Numbered from the stretch's first letter, positions 1 through 8,975 are shown. The stretch: DNA of 64,000 nucleotides from Flavisphingopyxis sp963800335 (GCA_963800335.1 CAWDAN010000001.1:1-64000); one strand, 5' to 3'. Numbers and translations: made by a program. Notes: generated from the letters alone by a model not told the origin.

Positions 1-39
1 ATGCGGGGGTCAGGTGTTCGAGTCACCTAAGCGGCACCA
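1..39 (+). tRNA. 3' part of a tRNA, probably tRNA-Thr (truncated by window edge)
   Basis: The window begins inside a tRNA. A T-arm is clear (AGGTG, loop TTCGAGT, CACCT at about 12-28), followed by a seven-base acceptor strand AAGCGGC, discriminator A and an encoded CCA. The acceptor would pair with GCCGCTT, which is what many alphaproteobacterial tRNA-Thr genes have. The anticodon lies outside the window, so the amino-acid identity is an inference. Confidence 0.8.
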
Positions 40-88
40 TAGCTTCCATTAGGCAAAACCGAGATTCGCTGGCCTAGGCCCGTTCGGG

Positions 89-580
89 CTAGCCTTTCCG
101 GGTGGGATGCTGTCCCTTCAAGTGCCAGAATTTTTCCATGTAGAGATAGGTCATCGAAGCCGTCCAGCCGACCATGACCAGGCCGTTTAATGCCTCAACC
201 CCGCTGATGAGCCGCAGTGCGCCCCGGGGGAAGAGATCGCCTATTCCAAGCGTCGTGTAGCTCGACACGGAAAAGTAAAAGGCATCGCCCAGATCATGGC
301 CGCGAGGACCATCGATCGACCCGAAACCGCCGACTTTCTCGAGCAATAGATACGCCAGCGCGTAAATGAAAACCTGGCAAATGTGCGACACGAATGCGGC
401 CGCAATGATCACGATTATCCGCATGCGAGCGGTCATCGGCAAATGCGCCAACCGACTTGAAGCCAGGCGCAACCCCTCATAGTGGATCGCAATCGTCGAA
501 GCGACGAGAAGAATGCAGATAAGCGCGGTGATCATTATCCCTGCACCATCCTCCAAAGTCCGCGCGACCAGGGTGCGCAT
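89..580 (-). CDS. Two-TM potassium-channel-like ion channel protein
   Basis: Small integral membrane protein of the bacterial ion-channel (Ion_trans_2) type. Starting from ATG at 580 it has 163 residues; a second ATG at 535 would remove a short leader and begin directly at the first hydrophobic segment. Two hydrophobic helices are followed by a pore loop containing S-S-Y-T-T-L-G-I-G-D, a recognisable variant of the K+ selectivity filter (TxGxGD), and a final membrane helix. No cytoplasmic RCK or cyclic-nucleotide domain is attached. It is divergent from the M14 peptidase gene. Its role could be K+ conductance or membrane-potential control; ion specificity is not proven by the motif alone. Confidence 0.72.
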   Translation of the reverse strand: MRTLVARTLEDGAGIMITALICILLVASTIAIHYEGLRLASSRLAHLPMTARMRIIVIIAAAFVSHICQVFIYALAYLLLEKVGGFGSIDGPRGHDLGDAFYFSVSSYTTLGIGDLFPRGALRLISGVEALNGLVMVGWTASMTYLYMEKFWHLKGQHPTRKG

Positions 581-681
581 CGGTTTGGTTAGGCGAAATG
601 AGCGGACAAGTCGATTGAGTCGCAGATGACGCCGGTGCCGTGGTAACGAACACCATCCTTGTTCCAGACAACGAGATCGAA

Positions 682-1602
682 ATGACCATTTCACCGTTTT
701 ATCCGATCGGCACGCCCGGCGAACCCTGGGGCGAGGACGAGCTTCTCCGGTGGCGGGCAAGCCAGTCCCGGCAGCGCCGCTACGAGAATGACGTCGTGCC
801 CCGCGTCATGGCCCTGGCGGACCGATTCGACGTCCTCCCCTATGGTCAGATCGAGTACGCCGACGAGGCGTACAGCCTGTTTGCCCTGCGCAATGGCGCG
901 CCCGATCCGAGCCTGCCGACTGCACTCGTGACGGGCGGCGTCCATGGATACGAAACGAGCGGCGTGATGGGAGCGCTGCAATTCCTCGAGACCCGCGCTG
1001 GCGAATATGCCGGCAAGGCCAACCTGCTGGTCGCCCCTTGCGTCAGCCCATGGGCGTATGAGCGGGTCAATCGCTGGAACTTCGATGCCATCGATCCCAA
1101 CCGCAACTTTACCCCCGATAGCAAGGCGCGCGAGTGCACCGCATTGATCGAATTGGTCGCAGCGCAAGGCGGACCGTTCGTGCTACATATCGACCTGCAC
1201 GAAACAACCGACAGCGACGAGAGCGAGTTTCGCCCTGCCCTCGCCGCGCGCGACGGCGAAGATTTCGTCCCCGATTCGATTCCCGACGGCTTCTATCTCG
1301 TCGACGACAGCGAAAATCGGCAACCTGCTTTCCAGCAGGCTATCATTTCAGCGGTTGAACAGGTTACGCACATCGCCCCGCCCGACGAAGACGGAAAGAT
1401 CATCGGATCGCCCGTCGTCGCGCACGGGGTGATCGAATATCCGCAGGCCAGATACGCCATGTGCGCCGCTGTGACCGGCGCGCGGTTTACCACCACCACC
1501 GAGGTCTATCCCGACAGCCCACGCGCCACGTCCCAGATATGCAACGATGCCCAAGTGGCCGCCGTGTGCGCAGCGCTGGATTTCGCGATCGCGCATAGGT
1601 GA
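682..1602 (+). CDS. M14 family zinc metallopeptidase
   Basis: A 306-residue cytoplasmic protein of the zinc carboxypeptidase/succinylglutamate-desuccinylase superfamily. The zinc ligands are visible as H88 and E91 in GGVHGYET and H173 in the motif HIDLHET, with a DPNRNF motif (138-143) typical of the substrate-binding loop. There is no signal peptide. I chose ATG at 682; a GTG at 640 in the same frame would add 14 residues. Substrate unknown: the family removes C-terminal amino acids or deacylates amino-acid conjugates. It stands alone between the divergent channel gene and the convergent diguanylate cyclase. Confidence 0.75.
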   Translation: MTISPFYPIGTPGEPWGEDELLRWRASQSRQRRYENDVVPRVMALADRFDVLPYGQIEYADEAYSLFALRNGAPDPSLPTALVTGGVHGYETSGVMGALQFLETRAGEYAGKANLLVAPCVSPWAYERVNRWNFDAIDPNRNFTPDSKARECTALIELVAAQGGPFVLHIDLHETTDSDESEFRPALAARDGEDFVPDSIPDGFYLVDDSENRQPAFQQAIISAVEQVTHIAPPDEDGKIIGSPVVAHGVIEYPQARYAMCAAVTGARFTTTTEVYPDSPRATSQICNDAQVAAVCAALDFAIAHR

Positions 1603-1726
1603 GGCAAGGCTGTGAAAAGGCCCTGAGGACGTCGTGTCGCCTGAGCGGCATCGTCGTTACGATACGCCAATCCGCTATTGGCAGACCAACGCTATCGGCT
1701 GGGTCGATCCGACAGTAAGACCCGCC

Positions 1727-2884
1727 TCACGCGGCGCGGTCCAATCCCGATACGCTCGAAATGCCTGATTCCTCTCGGCACACGCGGTTTCGTCCCCTTC
1801 CCTTGGCTCGATAGAGCGCCTTGTCAGCTTCGTGGAAGGCGGCCTCGACGTTTCGCGCGTGCCCGAACGACGAGACTCCGAAACTCGCGCTCAGGGCCGT
1901 TTCCGCTCCGATTGCTTCATGCCTGAACTGGTGGAAGTTCAGGCGTATCGCTTCCGCGATCAGGACGGCTTGCTCGAGCGGGGTGTCGATCAACAGGAGG
2001 GCGAATTCCTCTCCGCCCATGCGGCCGGCATAATCTCCGAAACCTATCAGGATACAGCCGAAATTCCTGATCACGTCGTCGCCGACATGGTGGCCATAGA
2101 GGTCGTTGACAGCCTTGAAGCGATCGATGTCGCACATGATGACAGAGCCCGTCGATCCGTCGACCTGCCTGGCGATTTCAGCGAACATCCGGCGATTGAG
2201 CAGGCCGGTCAGGTCATCGCGTTCAGCCTGCTGCTTGTGCCGGGCGATGACGCCGGCGACGATCTTGGCGATAAGAAGCACCGCGAGACCCAAGGTCAGA
2301 GCGCTGAGCGCATTGATGAAGACGCCTTCGAAAGTCTCGATGTCCATGTACTGGAGCGGCGTCGGTTCGCCCAGCAGTAGCGGGAACATCGGGGCGCGGA
2401 TCGCAACGCCGGTCATCGAACAGATGCACAGCAGGAGGAGCGCATTGTCGATCACGCTGCGACCGCGTTGGCGCACCTGGATCCGGATCGCATCGAGGAA
2501 GATGAAGACGCCGGCGAGCTGGAACGGGATGCACTGATAAAATACGGGCGCGCCCGATGCGAGCAGCAGCAAAGACAGGCCGACCAGGCCAGCGAAGATA
2601 CCGATCTGCGTGCCGCCGGCTATTCCAATCCGAAGGCTTAGCCTGATCGCATTGCCGGCACAAAGATAGGCCAAGGGCACAAGCAGGCTGATGGCGGCCA
2701 ACCCCAGGTCGGTCTGAGCGAGGTAGCGAAAGACGAGGGTTTCGGCGCCGACGCATGCAAGCGTCGCGGCGAGCCAAGCCAGCGCGGATCCGGCCCGCAG
2801 CGCAATGTGGATGGCCGCGCAGATGACCGCGAGCGCGCTCAGCAGGCCGAACATGACCAAGTGAAGATCCACCAGAATTTGCAT
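1727..2884 (-). CDS. Membrane-anchored GGDEF diguanylate cyclase
   Basis: A 385-residue protein with about seven hydrophobic segments in the first 200 residues and a C-terminal GGDEF domain, so it probably makes cyclic di-GMP at the inner membrane. The active-site signature is R-M-G-G-E-E-F. The inhibitory I-site (RxxD five residues before the signature) is not conserved: the equivalent tetrad reads G-F-G-D. This predicts a catalytically competent enzyme lacking the usual product inhibition. ATG at 2884 is chosen over a TTG one codon upstream. The input sensed by the membrane part is unknown. Confidence 0.85.
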   Translation of the reverse strand: MQILVDLHLVMFGLLSALAVICAAIHIALRAGSALAWLAATLACVGAETLVFRYLAQTDLGLAAISLLVPLAYLCAGNAIRLSLRIGIAGGTQIGIFAGLVGLSLLLLASGAPVFYQCIPFQLAGVFIFLDAIRIQVRQRGRSVIDNALLLLCICSMTGVAIRAPMFPLLLGEPTPLQYMDIETFEGVFINALSALTLGLAVLLIAKIVAGVIARHKQQAERDDLTGLLNRRMFAEIARQVDGSTGSVIMCDIDRFKAVNDLYGHHVGDDVIRNFGCILIGFGDYAGRMGGEEFALLLIDTPLEQAVLIAEAIRLNFHQFRHEAIGAETALSASFGVSSFGHARNVEAAFHEADKALYRAKGRGRNRVCREESGISSVSGLDRAA

Positions 2885-3121
2885 CAACTTCCCCGCGATC
2901 CGAGTGTGTCGCGTGGCTTAACCGGAAAACTTAAAGGGAATGTTTCAGTCGGCGAAATCGCGCGTCACACCCGCTGAGATCAATATGCCCGGAGCGGCGC
3001 TTGTTCGAAACCGGTTGGCAAGCCCCGGCCGCGCAATCAGCCGTCGATCGCCGTGAATCAACGCTTGGCCACCGCCGGCGCCTCGATTAAGCCCAAGGCT
3101 CCAGACGGGAGAGGCAAGGTT

Positions 3122-4675
3122 ATGAAGTGGCAGTTTGCGTGCGCGATTGCATTAAGTGCGGTGACAATCCTCCCGGCCCAGGCGCACGATGTCGCTTCGC
3201 CCGACTACGCGGCCGAGGCGAAGCGCATCATGGCCGGTCTCGGCGCCACCGGTATGACCGCGGCGGTGCTGATCGACGGGAAGGTCGTCTATTCGGGCGC
3301 CTATGGCAGCCTCGAGGAGGGCAAGCCCGCTGCGGTTACCCCCGACACGCTGTTCCCCATCGCCTCGATCTCCAAGGCCTTTACGACCACCGCGCTGGCC
3401 ATGCTGGTCGATGAAGGAAAGCTCGGCTGGGATGACCCGGTGCGCAAATACATCCCCGAATTTGCGATGTACGATCCGTGGGTCAGCGAGCATTTCACCG
3501 TCCGCGATGCGCTGACCCATCGGTCGGGCCTGCCGCTGGGGGCGGGCGATCTGACAATCTGGCCCGATGGCAACGCGACGCCCGACGACGTGATCGCAAC
3601 GCTCAAATATCTGCGCCCGACGACCGGCTTTCGTGACGGCTATGCCTATGACAACCTGCTCTACATCGTCGCCGGCGAGATCGTCGAGAGGGTGTCGGGC
3701 GAGAGCTGGAGCGACTTTATCACCAGCCGCATTTTCCAGCCTGTCGGGATGGCCGGCTGTGCCGCCGACATGGCCCTGATCCGTCCCGGCCAGACCTTCG
3801 TCTCCGGCCATGAACGCGCCGCCGCCGATACGCATGGCACGCCGATCGACGAGCGCATGGCGTTTTCCAAGACCTGGGACGCGGCGGGCGGCATCTGGTG
3901 CAACAGCGGCGACATGATGAAATGGGGCAAGTTCTGGCTCGACGGTGGCGTGGCGGCGGACGGCACGCGTTTGTTGTCGGAAGAGCAGGCAAAAGCGCTA
4001 TGGACCGGCATGACCCCGGTTGCCACGACGATTTCGCCGGCAAGCGGAAAGGGCAACCTCGTCCTTTACGGGCTCGGCTGGTTCCTCTCGAACTCCGAAG
4101 GCACGCCGATTGTCTACCACTCGGGCGGCGCTCCTGGGGTGACGAGCAATTTCATAATTTTACCCGAGAAGAAGACCGTCATCTTCGCTTCGTCGAACGA
4201 TTATATGAGCACGGCGGGCGCATGGACGCGCCACATCGCCGACGCGCTCGCCGACGGCAAGCAGGACGCTGATGTCATTGGCAAGGCGATCGAGGGCAAT
4301 GCCAAGGCCAATGCCGCGGCGGTCGCGGCGCTCGGCGATGCGATCGCCCCGCCGAAGGACGCCGCGCGCCCGACGCTCCCGCTCGACGCCTATGTCGGCA
4401 CATATCGCGATCCCTGGTACGGCACGGTGACGATCAGCAAGCGCGGCAAGCGGCTGTTCATCGACATGAGCCGATCCGAACTGCTCGACGGTCCGCTGAC
4501 ACCGTTCGACGGCGACACCTTCGCCGCGATCTGGCCCGACAAGACGATGAAAGCCGACGCGTTCGTCACCTTCACGGTCACCGACGGCAAGGCCGTCGCA
4601 ATGAAGATGAAGGCGATTAGCGACATCACCGACTTTTCCTATGACTTCCATGATCTCGACCTCAAGCGCGAATGA
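3122..4675 (+). CDS. Secreted serine hydrolase, beta-lactamase/esterase family (S12)
   Basis: Class-C beta-lactamase-like hydrolase, 517 residues. A signal peptide (MKWQF...ILPAQA) is followed by the three family motifs: S-I-S-K (S82/K85), Y-D-N, and H-S-G-G. A C-terminal extension of about 110 residues forms a separate domain (DUF3471-like). The ATG at 3122 sits behind a purine-rich GGGAGAGG site and starts exactly at the signal peptide; an upstream GTG at 3053 would mask it. Family members are D-aminopeptidases, esterases or penicillin-binding-like proteins, so beta-lactamase activity should not be assumed. It converges on the RiPP-cluster gene at 4719. Confidence 0.8.
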   Translation: MKWQFACAIALSAVTILPAQAHDVASPDYAAEAKRIMAGLGATGMTAAVLIDGKVVYSGAYGSLEEGKPAAVTPDTLFPIASISKAFTTTALAMLVDEGKLGWDDPVRKYIPEFAMYDPWVSEHFTVRDALTHRSGLPLGAGDLTIWPDGNATPDDVIATLKYLRPTTGFRDGYAYDNLLYIVAGEIVERVSGESWSDFITSRIFQPVGMAGCAADMALIRPGQTFVSGHERAAADTHGTPIDERMAFSKTWDAAGGIWCNSGDMMKWGKFWLDGGVAADGTRLLSEEQAKALWTGMTPVATTISPASGKGNLVLYGLGWFLSNSEGTPIVYHSGGAPGVTSNFIILPEKKTVIFASSNDYMSTAGAWTRHIADALADGKQDADVIGKAIEGNAKANAAAVAALGDAIAPPKDAARPTLPLDAYVGTYRDPWYGTVTISKRGKRLFIDMSRSELLDGPLTPFDGDTFAAIWPDKTMKADAFVTFTVTDGKAVAMKMKAISDITDFSYDFHDLDLKRE

Positions 4676-4718
4676 GGCGAGCGATCAGGGGGCGCCGCAG
4701 AGATCGAGATTGACGGAC

Positions 4719-5966
4719 TTAACTGGGCGGCGCGGTTTTATCGGCCGCGGCCTGACGATCGGTGAAAACCACCCCTGCCGAGGTCAATAACAGCAGCAGC
4801 CGGGTAAGCTCGGTGCGTTGGGTGTCATCTAGCGGCTCGGCCAGTGCGCTGAATGCGATCGCACTGCTGCTCGACAGACGGGCAATCGCGCTGCCGACCT
4901 CTGGCGAACATTCCCAGAGACGCGCATTCGCTTCGAACTGGCTGCGGCCGTCGTGCGACGATTCGACATGGAGACGACGGACCCCGGCGAGCCGCAGGCG
5001 ACTTGCGGACAGGCGATCGCTGTCGGTGACGGTCGCAAATTCGGGCAGCTGGAAGCGCGGTCGCGCCGGCCGTTCGGCCATGCGTGCGCGATGGAAACGG
5101 TCGGGCCCGTGCGAATCGATCAGCGCGGCGAAACGCCGTTTCAGCCGTTCGGCATAGTCGGTCAGCGCGGACGCATCTTCGAGCATGGGCAAGTCACGCC
5201 GGGCGTCTTCGTCATCGGCCAACCGGTTGCCCAGCCAATGGAGATATTCGACCCCGTTGAGCGGAGTGATCGCAATCGTCAGGTGCAGGCTCGGTTCGTT
5301 GACCGGGGTTGCGACATGCCACCAGCCGCGCGGCAGATACAGCATCGCGCCGTCTTCGAGCAGATCGTCGAATACCGGCTCGTCCCCCGGCGCCGGCGGA
5401 TCGCATTGCTCGCCGCGCAGCGGGTGCATGCGCGTCGGACTGTGCACCCGCCAGTGTTTGCGTCCCGCCACCTGGAGGATGATCACATCGTGATGATCCC
5501 AATGGATGTCGAAGCCATGGTCGGCACGCCAGCCCGCATAAAGGTTGACGTTGGCCCGGGCCATCAGCGCCGTCGCGACATCGTCGGCAAGAGCGCCGAC
5601 CGACGGCAGCATCTCGTCGACGAAACTCATCACCATCGTCGCGCCTTGTGCGAGCAACGCCGTCATCGCGCCCGCATCGATCCGTACGTTCGTTCCGCTG
5701 GTGTGGAGATAGCGGTCGGTCGGTACCGTCTTGCCGCCGCGAACGAGGTTCAACCGCGGTGCCTCAAGCCGCTGCGTGGACAGCACGTGGTTGACATCGT
5801 CCCATCCGACCAGCCCGGCAAAGCGACCTGCCGCGCCAGCCTGGTGGAGAAATTCGCGACCGAAACAGCGCGCCGCGAAGGCGTCCAGATCAAGCGGCGC
5901 GATCAGCTGTTCGAAACGGGCGACCGCAGCCGCCTCGTCAGGACTGCGATCGCGAGCGTCTGCCAT
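4719..5966 (-). CDS. JmjC/cupin (cupin_4, ROX-like) 2-oxoglutarate oxygenase
   Basis: A 415-residue Fe(II)/2-oxoglutarate oxygenase of the cupin_4/JmjC type, whose known members hydroxylate Arg or His in ribosomal proteins. The iron-binding facial triad is visible as H155-W-D157 (in HWDHHD) and a distal H217 (in RGWWHVAT). The C-terminal half resembles the dimerisation and winged-helix parts of ROX proteins. ATG at 5966 is preferred; a TTG at 6032 could extend it by 22 residues. It is transcribed away from the AspH-type gene at 6121, so one intergenic region may serve both. Inference: it hydroxylates a residue of the lasso precursor; a ribosomal substrate is the alternative. Confidence 0.75.
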   Translation of the reverse strand: MADARDRSPDEAAAVARFEQLIAPLDLDAFAARCFGREFLHQAGAAGRFAGLVGWDDVNHVLSTQRLEAPRLNLVRGGKTVPTDRYLHTSGTNVRIDAGAMTALLAQGATMVMSFVDEMLPSVGALADDVATALMARANVNLYAGWRADHGFDIHWDHHDVIILQVAGRKHWRVHSPTRMHPLRGEQCDPPAPGDEPVFDDLLEDGAMLYLPRGWWHVATPVNEPSLHLTIAITPLNGVEYLHWLGNRLADDEDARRDLPMLEDASALTDYAERLKRRFAALIDSHGPDRFHRARMAERPARPRFQLPEFATVTDSDRLSASRLRLAGVRRLHVESSHDGRSQFEANARLWECSPEVGSAIARLSSSSAIAFSALAEPLDDTQRTELTRLLLLLTSAGVVFTDRQAAADKTAPPS

Positions 5967-6042
5967 CTCCAGTGTCCCCCGCGATCCGCGCGCGGCCAAC
6001 CTAGCCAGCCGCTTGGCCCGGTTCAATATCAATCGAACCGGT

Positions 6043-6071
6043 TTGACGATGCGCGGCCTTCGCCATACATC
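6043..6071 (+). promoter_or_regulatory. Candidate sigma-70 promoter for the plus-strand lasso operon
   Basis: TTGACG (6043-6048), a 17-base spacer and TACATC (6066-6071) lie about 50 bases before the first gene of the operon at 6121. The -35 is good and the -10 is weak. It is placed by eye only. Confidence 0.33.
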
Positions 6072-6120
6072 CCGTGCACCGGACCATGGCGTACAAGCTT
6101 TGACGAAGGATCGCGATTAT

Positions 6121-6711
6121 ATGGGGGCGAGCGCGGTGACAGTCGCAAAACCCGACGGCGTGCGGCAATTGTGCCCGGTGGACATCGGTCCGCTGCTAGC
6201 GCGGGTCAGCACGATTTCCGAGAGAGTCTGGAGGGGCGAAGACGCGCTCAAGGAAAACGATTTCGCGGTTTTCCATCACACGCAGCACATTGTTTTCCGC
6301 TTTATCGAAGGCAACCGCGATCCCGCGACCTTCTATTCGAACCCCGCGTGGCTGGCGTGGCAGAGCCTGTTGTTGCCAGTGATGGAGCAGGCCATCGCGC
6401 CATACGGTTTGCGGGCGCCGCAGTTTCCCAAGGCCATGCTCGCGCGGCTTGCCGCCGGCCAGGTCATCGACCTGCATCGCGACGGTGCCGGGTCGAACCT
6501 GCTGACGCACAAGATCCACGTCCCGCTGATCACCAATCCGCAAGCGTTCTTCGTTTCCGAACAGCGTCGCTTCCATCTTGCTGCGGGCCATGCCTATGAG
6601 GTCGACAACATCAAGCCGCATGGCGGGATCAACCGCGGCGACCAGGACCGCATCCATTTCATTTTCGAGGTGTACGACGGCGCGACGGCAGATGGCGCAG
6701 CCGATCGATGA
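6121..6711 (+). CDS. Aspartyl/asparaginyl beta-hydroxylase-like oxygenase
   Basis: A 196-residue soluble Fe(II)/2-oxoglutarate enzyme of the Asp/Asn beta-hydroxylase fold. H119-R-D121 and H167 (in KPHGGINRG) form the iron site and R177 is the expected 2-oxoglutarate anchor, spaced as in AspH-type enzymes. It begins the plus-strand operon; GAAGGA lies about 12 bases before its ATG and it overlaps the kinase gene by 4 nt. The predicted core has Asp at positions 5, 8, 10 and 11, and Asp beta-hydroxylation by an Fe/2OG enzyme has been described for another lasso peptide (canucin A, CanE). Inference: it hydroxylates one or more core Asp or Asn residues. Confidence 0.8.
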   Translation: MGASAVTVAKPDGVRQLCPVDIGPLLARVSTISERVWRGEDALKENDFAVFHHTQHIVFRFIEGNRDPATFYSNPAWLAWQSLLLPVMEQAIAPYGLRAPQFPKAMLARLAAGQVIDLHRDGAGSNLLTHKIHVPLITNPQAFFVSEQRRFHLAAGHAYEVDNIKPHGGINRGDQDRIHFIFEVYDGATADGAADR

Positions 6712-7673
6712 CCGCGAGAGCTTGCGATCAACCCGGCCGCTATTCGCTTTACGGCCTGACGGTCGCCTCGGCATTGCGCCTGCCGCACCTGCTGCCCGCC
6801 CCAACCGTCGGATCGCGCGCCGATGTCACGATCGACTTTGCCGACCTCTCGTCCGATGATTTCGGAGAAGGGTTGAGCTTTCGGAACTGGCAGGGGCGCG
6901 AGGGGAGGTTGCTGTTCCACGCGCACGCCATCGGCCGATTCGAGATCAGCGACGGCAACCGCATCCTGGTCGATCGCACCGCCACCGCGACCGATGCCGA
7001 TCTCGTTTCGATCGTGCTGGGCACGTGCATGGCGGCCCTGTTGCAGCAACGCCGCATCCTGCCGATGCATTCGAGCGCTATCGTCACCGATCGCGGCGCG
7101 GTGTTGACGATCGGCCGATCGGGTGCGGGCAAGTCGACGCTGCTGGCCGGGTTGCTGCAGGCGGGCTGCACGATGATGGCCGACGACGTGACCGGGGTCG
7201 TCTTCGACGAAGGCGGCAAGCCAATTGCCCTGCCCGCCTTTCCGGCCATCCGCCTGTGGGGCGATTCGCTTCGAATGCTCGGCCACGATAGCGCTCCCCT
7301 GACGCGCGTTCGCGACGATATCGAAAAATTCTACCTGCCGGTCGAGCGGTTCCGCGACGAGCCGCTGCCGGTCCGCATGGTCATCCTGCTCGGCAGCAAC
7401 AACGATTCCGCAACCGAAGTTCGTGCGATCCCGCTCGCGCAGCGCGTCGAGGCGCTCGCGCGCTATGTCCATCGCAAGAAATTCCTGCGCGGGCTCGGCC
7501 TCCAGCGATACGGCTTCGACGCGGTGACGCGGCTCGCACAGAGGATCGACATGGTGTCGATCAGCCGCCCGTCGCTCGACTCGAGTCCCGGAGAAATGGC
7601 CCGCCATGTCCTCGATCACCTCGCGGCCGCGGATGCAGGCGGGTCGAAGGCCGCGGCCGGCGCGGCAAGGTGA
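6708..7673 (+). CDS. HprK-like serine kinase of a lasso cluster
   Basis: A 321-residue kinase related to the C-terminal domain of HPr kinase. The Walker A loop G-R-S-G-A-G-K-S-T lies at 136-144, preceded by the H-S-S-A motif (121-124) and followed by M-A-D-D-V-T-G, the metal-binding segment. The usual N-terminal HprK regulatory domain is absent, as in kinases of lasso clusters. Characterised relatives (ThcoK and the paeninodin kinase) phosphorylate the C-terminal Ser of the precursor. The precursor here also ends in Ser, so Ser48 is the predicted target. The gene overlaps both neighbours by 4 nt. Confidence 0.85.
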   Translation: MTARACDQPGRYSLYGLTVASALRLPHLLPAPTVGSRADVTIDFADLSSDDFGEGLSFRNWQGREGRLLFHAHAIGRFEISDGNRILVDRTATATDADLVSIVLGTCMAALLQQRRILPMHSSAIVTDRGAVLTIGRSGAGKSTLLAGLLQAGCTMMADDVTGVVFDEGGKPIALPAFPAIRLWGDSLRMLGHDSAPLTRVRDDIEKFYLPVERFRDEPLPVRMVILLGSNNDSATEVRAIPLAQRVEALARYVHRKKFLRGLGLQRYGFDAVTRLAQRIDMVSISRPSLDSSPGEMARHVLDHLAAADAGGSKAAAGAAR

Positions 7674-8554
7674 GTGCCGAGCCGCCCTCATCGCAGTCGA
7701 TCGTCTGGCTCGCCTCCTATCCCAAGTCGGGCAATACCTGGTTGCGCGCGATGCTGACCCACCTGGTCGATCAACCGGAGCGATCACTCGACCTGTCGGA
7801 CCTGGTCGGTGGCGCCGTCGCCGAAAATCGCCATGCGTTCGACGACATTTGCGGAATCGATTCGACCGAATTCAGCTATTCCGAGCTGTCACCCTATCGG
7901 TCGATATTTCATCATCACCTGGCTGCGGAAAACCGGCATCCGTTCTTCGTGAAGACGCACGACATGTTCGTCGCCGGCGAGGGTGCGACGCCGATGTTTC
8001 CCGCTGCGGCCAGTGCAGCCGTGATTTACCTCGTCCGCAATCCTCTCGATGTGGCGGTGTCGTTCGCCCATCACGCCGTCGCGACCGTTGACACGATCAT
8101 CGAACGCATGGCCGACCCGCTGGCGATGCTCAATCAGTGGCCCGACCGGATCAGTCCCTTCCTGCCCGTCCGGCTGGGCAGCTGGAGCGATCACGTCGCG
8201 AGCTGGACAGGGCAGGACGATATCCCGCTGCTGCTGCTCCGCTATGAAGACCTGCTCGCCGACCCGGTGGGGTCGCTCGGTCGCGTTGTCGAGATTGCCG
8301 GACTCAAGGTCACCGCGGCGCACTGCGCCGCCGCGGTCGAGGCGACGCGCTTCGAACGCCTGCAAGCGATCGAACGGGCGACCGGGTTCATCGAGAAACC
8401 GGCCAACGCACCGCGCTTTTTTCGCGCTGGCAAGAGCGGGGGCTGGCGTGACGTCCTGTCGGCCAACCAGATCGAACGGATTGTCGCGGAGCACGGCGCG
8501 ACGATGGAGCAATTCGGCTATCGGACCGATTTTGGTACAAACGCCAATCGCTAA
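7670..8554 (+). CDS. PAPS-dependent sulfotransferase 1 (SULT-like)
   Basis: A 294-residue cytosolic sulfotransferase starting with GTG in a GTGA overlap with the kinase stop. It carries the 5'-phosphosulfate loop Y-P-K-S-G-N-T-W (17-24), the 3'-phosphate motif Y-L-V-R-N-P-L-D-V-A-V-S, and a C-terminal R-x-G-K-x-G-G-W segment that contacts PAPS in SULT enzymes. It is the most canonical of the four sulfotransferases in the cluster and the only one upstream of the precursor. Acceptor candidates are Tyr14, Ser or Thr hydroxyls of the core, a hydroxyl added by an oxygenase, or a sugar. None is established by sequence. Confidence 0.85.
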   Translation: MSAEPPSSQSIVWLASYPKSGNTWLRAMLTHLVDQPERSLDLSDLVGGAVAENRHAFDDICGIDSTEFSYSELSPYRSIFHHHLAAENRHPFFVKTHDMFVAGEGATPMFPAAASAAVIYLVRNPLDVAVSFAHHAVATVDTIIERMADPLAMLNQWPDRISPFLPVRLGSWSDHVASWTGQDDIPLLLLRYEDLLADPVGSLGRVVEIAGLKVTAAHCAAAVEATRFERLQAIERATGFIEKPANAPRFFRAGKSGGWRDVLSANQIERIVAEHGATMEQFGYRTDFGTNANR

Positions 8555-8558
8555 CTAC

Positions 8559-8588
8559 TTGCCAATACACAGCAGAATGTCTGATAAT
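8559..8588 (+). promoter_or_regulatory. Candidate internal promoter upstream of B1 and precursor
   Basis: TTGCCA (8559-8564), an 18-base spacer and GATAAT (8583-8588) lie in a short AT-richer gap after sulfotransferase 1. The hexamers are close to consensus and the stretch stands out from the surrounding GC-rich coding DNA. It could raise expression of the B1-precursor-cyclase part of the operon. Confidence 0.45.
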
Positions 8589-8617
8589 TCGCGCGCAACC
8601 TTTAAGGGGGGAACGTT

Positions 8618-8902
8618 TTGGCAGACCTAGACATCGAACGCACCGTCATCGCGCGCGCGCCTTCCGTCCTGTTCAATGATTTCGACGATGGCCTGATGAT
8701 GATGGACATAGACAGCGGCAATTATTTCGACATCGATTCGGTGGGCGCGAGCGTGTGGACCCTGCTCGACACGCCCAAGACAATCAACCAGATCTGCAAC
8801 GAGCTTGCCGTCGAATACGATGTTGATATTGAGATATGTATTCAACAAACAACTGATTTCATAGCTGTTTTACATGATCAAAAGCTGGTTGATCTTAGCT
8901 GA
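8618..8902 (+). CDS. PqqD-like lasso B1 protein (RiPP recognition element)
   Basis: A 94-residue stand-alone PqqD-family protein. It shows the RRE pattern: an N-terminal beta-sheet region with M-M-M-D-I-D-S-G-N-Y-F-D-I-D, then G-A-S-V-W-T-L-L and the helical part. Proteins of this type bind the leader and present it to the B2 protease and the cyclase. The start is TTG at 8618 behind a strong AAGGGGGG site. The 3' third is distinctly AT-rich, with codons such as ATA, TTA and AAA that are rare in the flanking genes. It lies directly before the precursor gene. Confidence 0.85.
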   Translation: MADLDIERTVIARAPSVLFNDFDDGLMMMDIDSGNYFDIDSVGASVWTLLDTPKTINQICNELAVEYDVDIEICIQQTTDFIAVLHDQKLVDLS

Positions 8903-8975
8903 CGAGTCGATTCCTCGCTTGACCGAAGAACATATCAAAGGTTAAATGCCGGCCAACCAAATCCAGTAACCAACC

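Noticed and set aside
3122..4675. Antibiotic-resistance beta-lactamase
   Set aside because: The S-x-x-K, Y-x-N and H-S-G motifs are shared by many esterases and peptidases; the extra C-terminal domain is unlike resistance enzymes.
6708..7673. HPr kinase of the PTS system
   Set aside because: It lacks the N-terminal HprK domain, there is no ptsH or PTS gene nearby, and it is embedded by overlap in the lasso operon.
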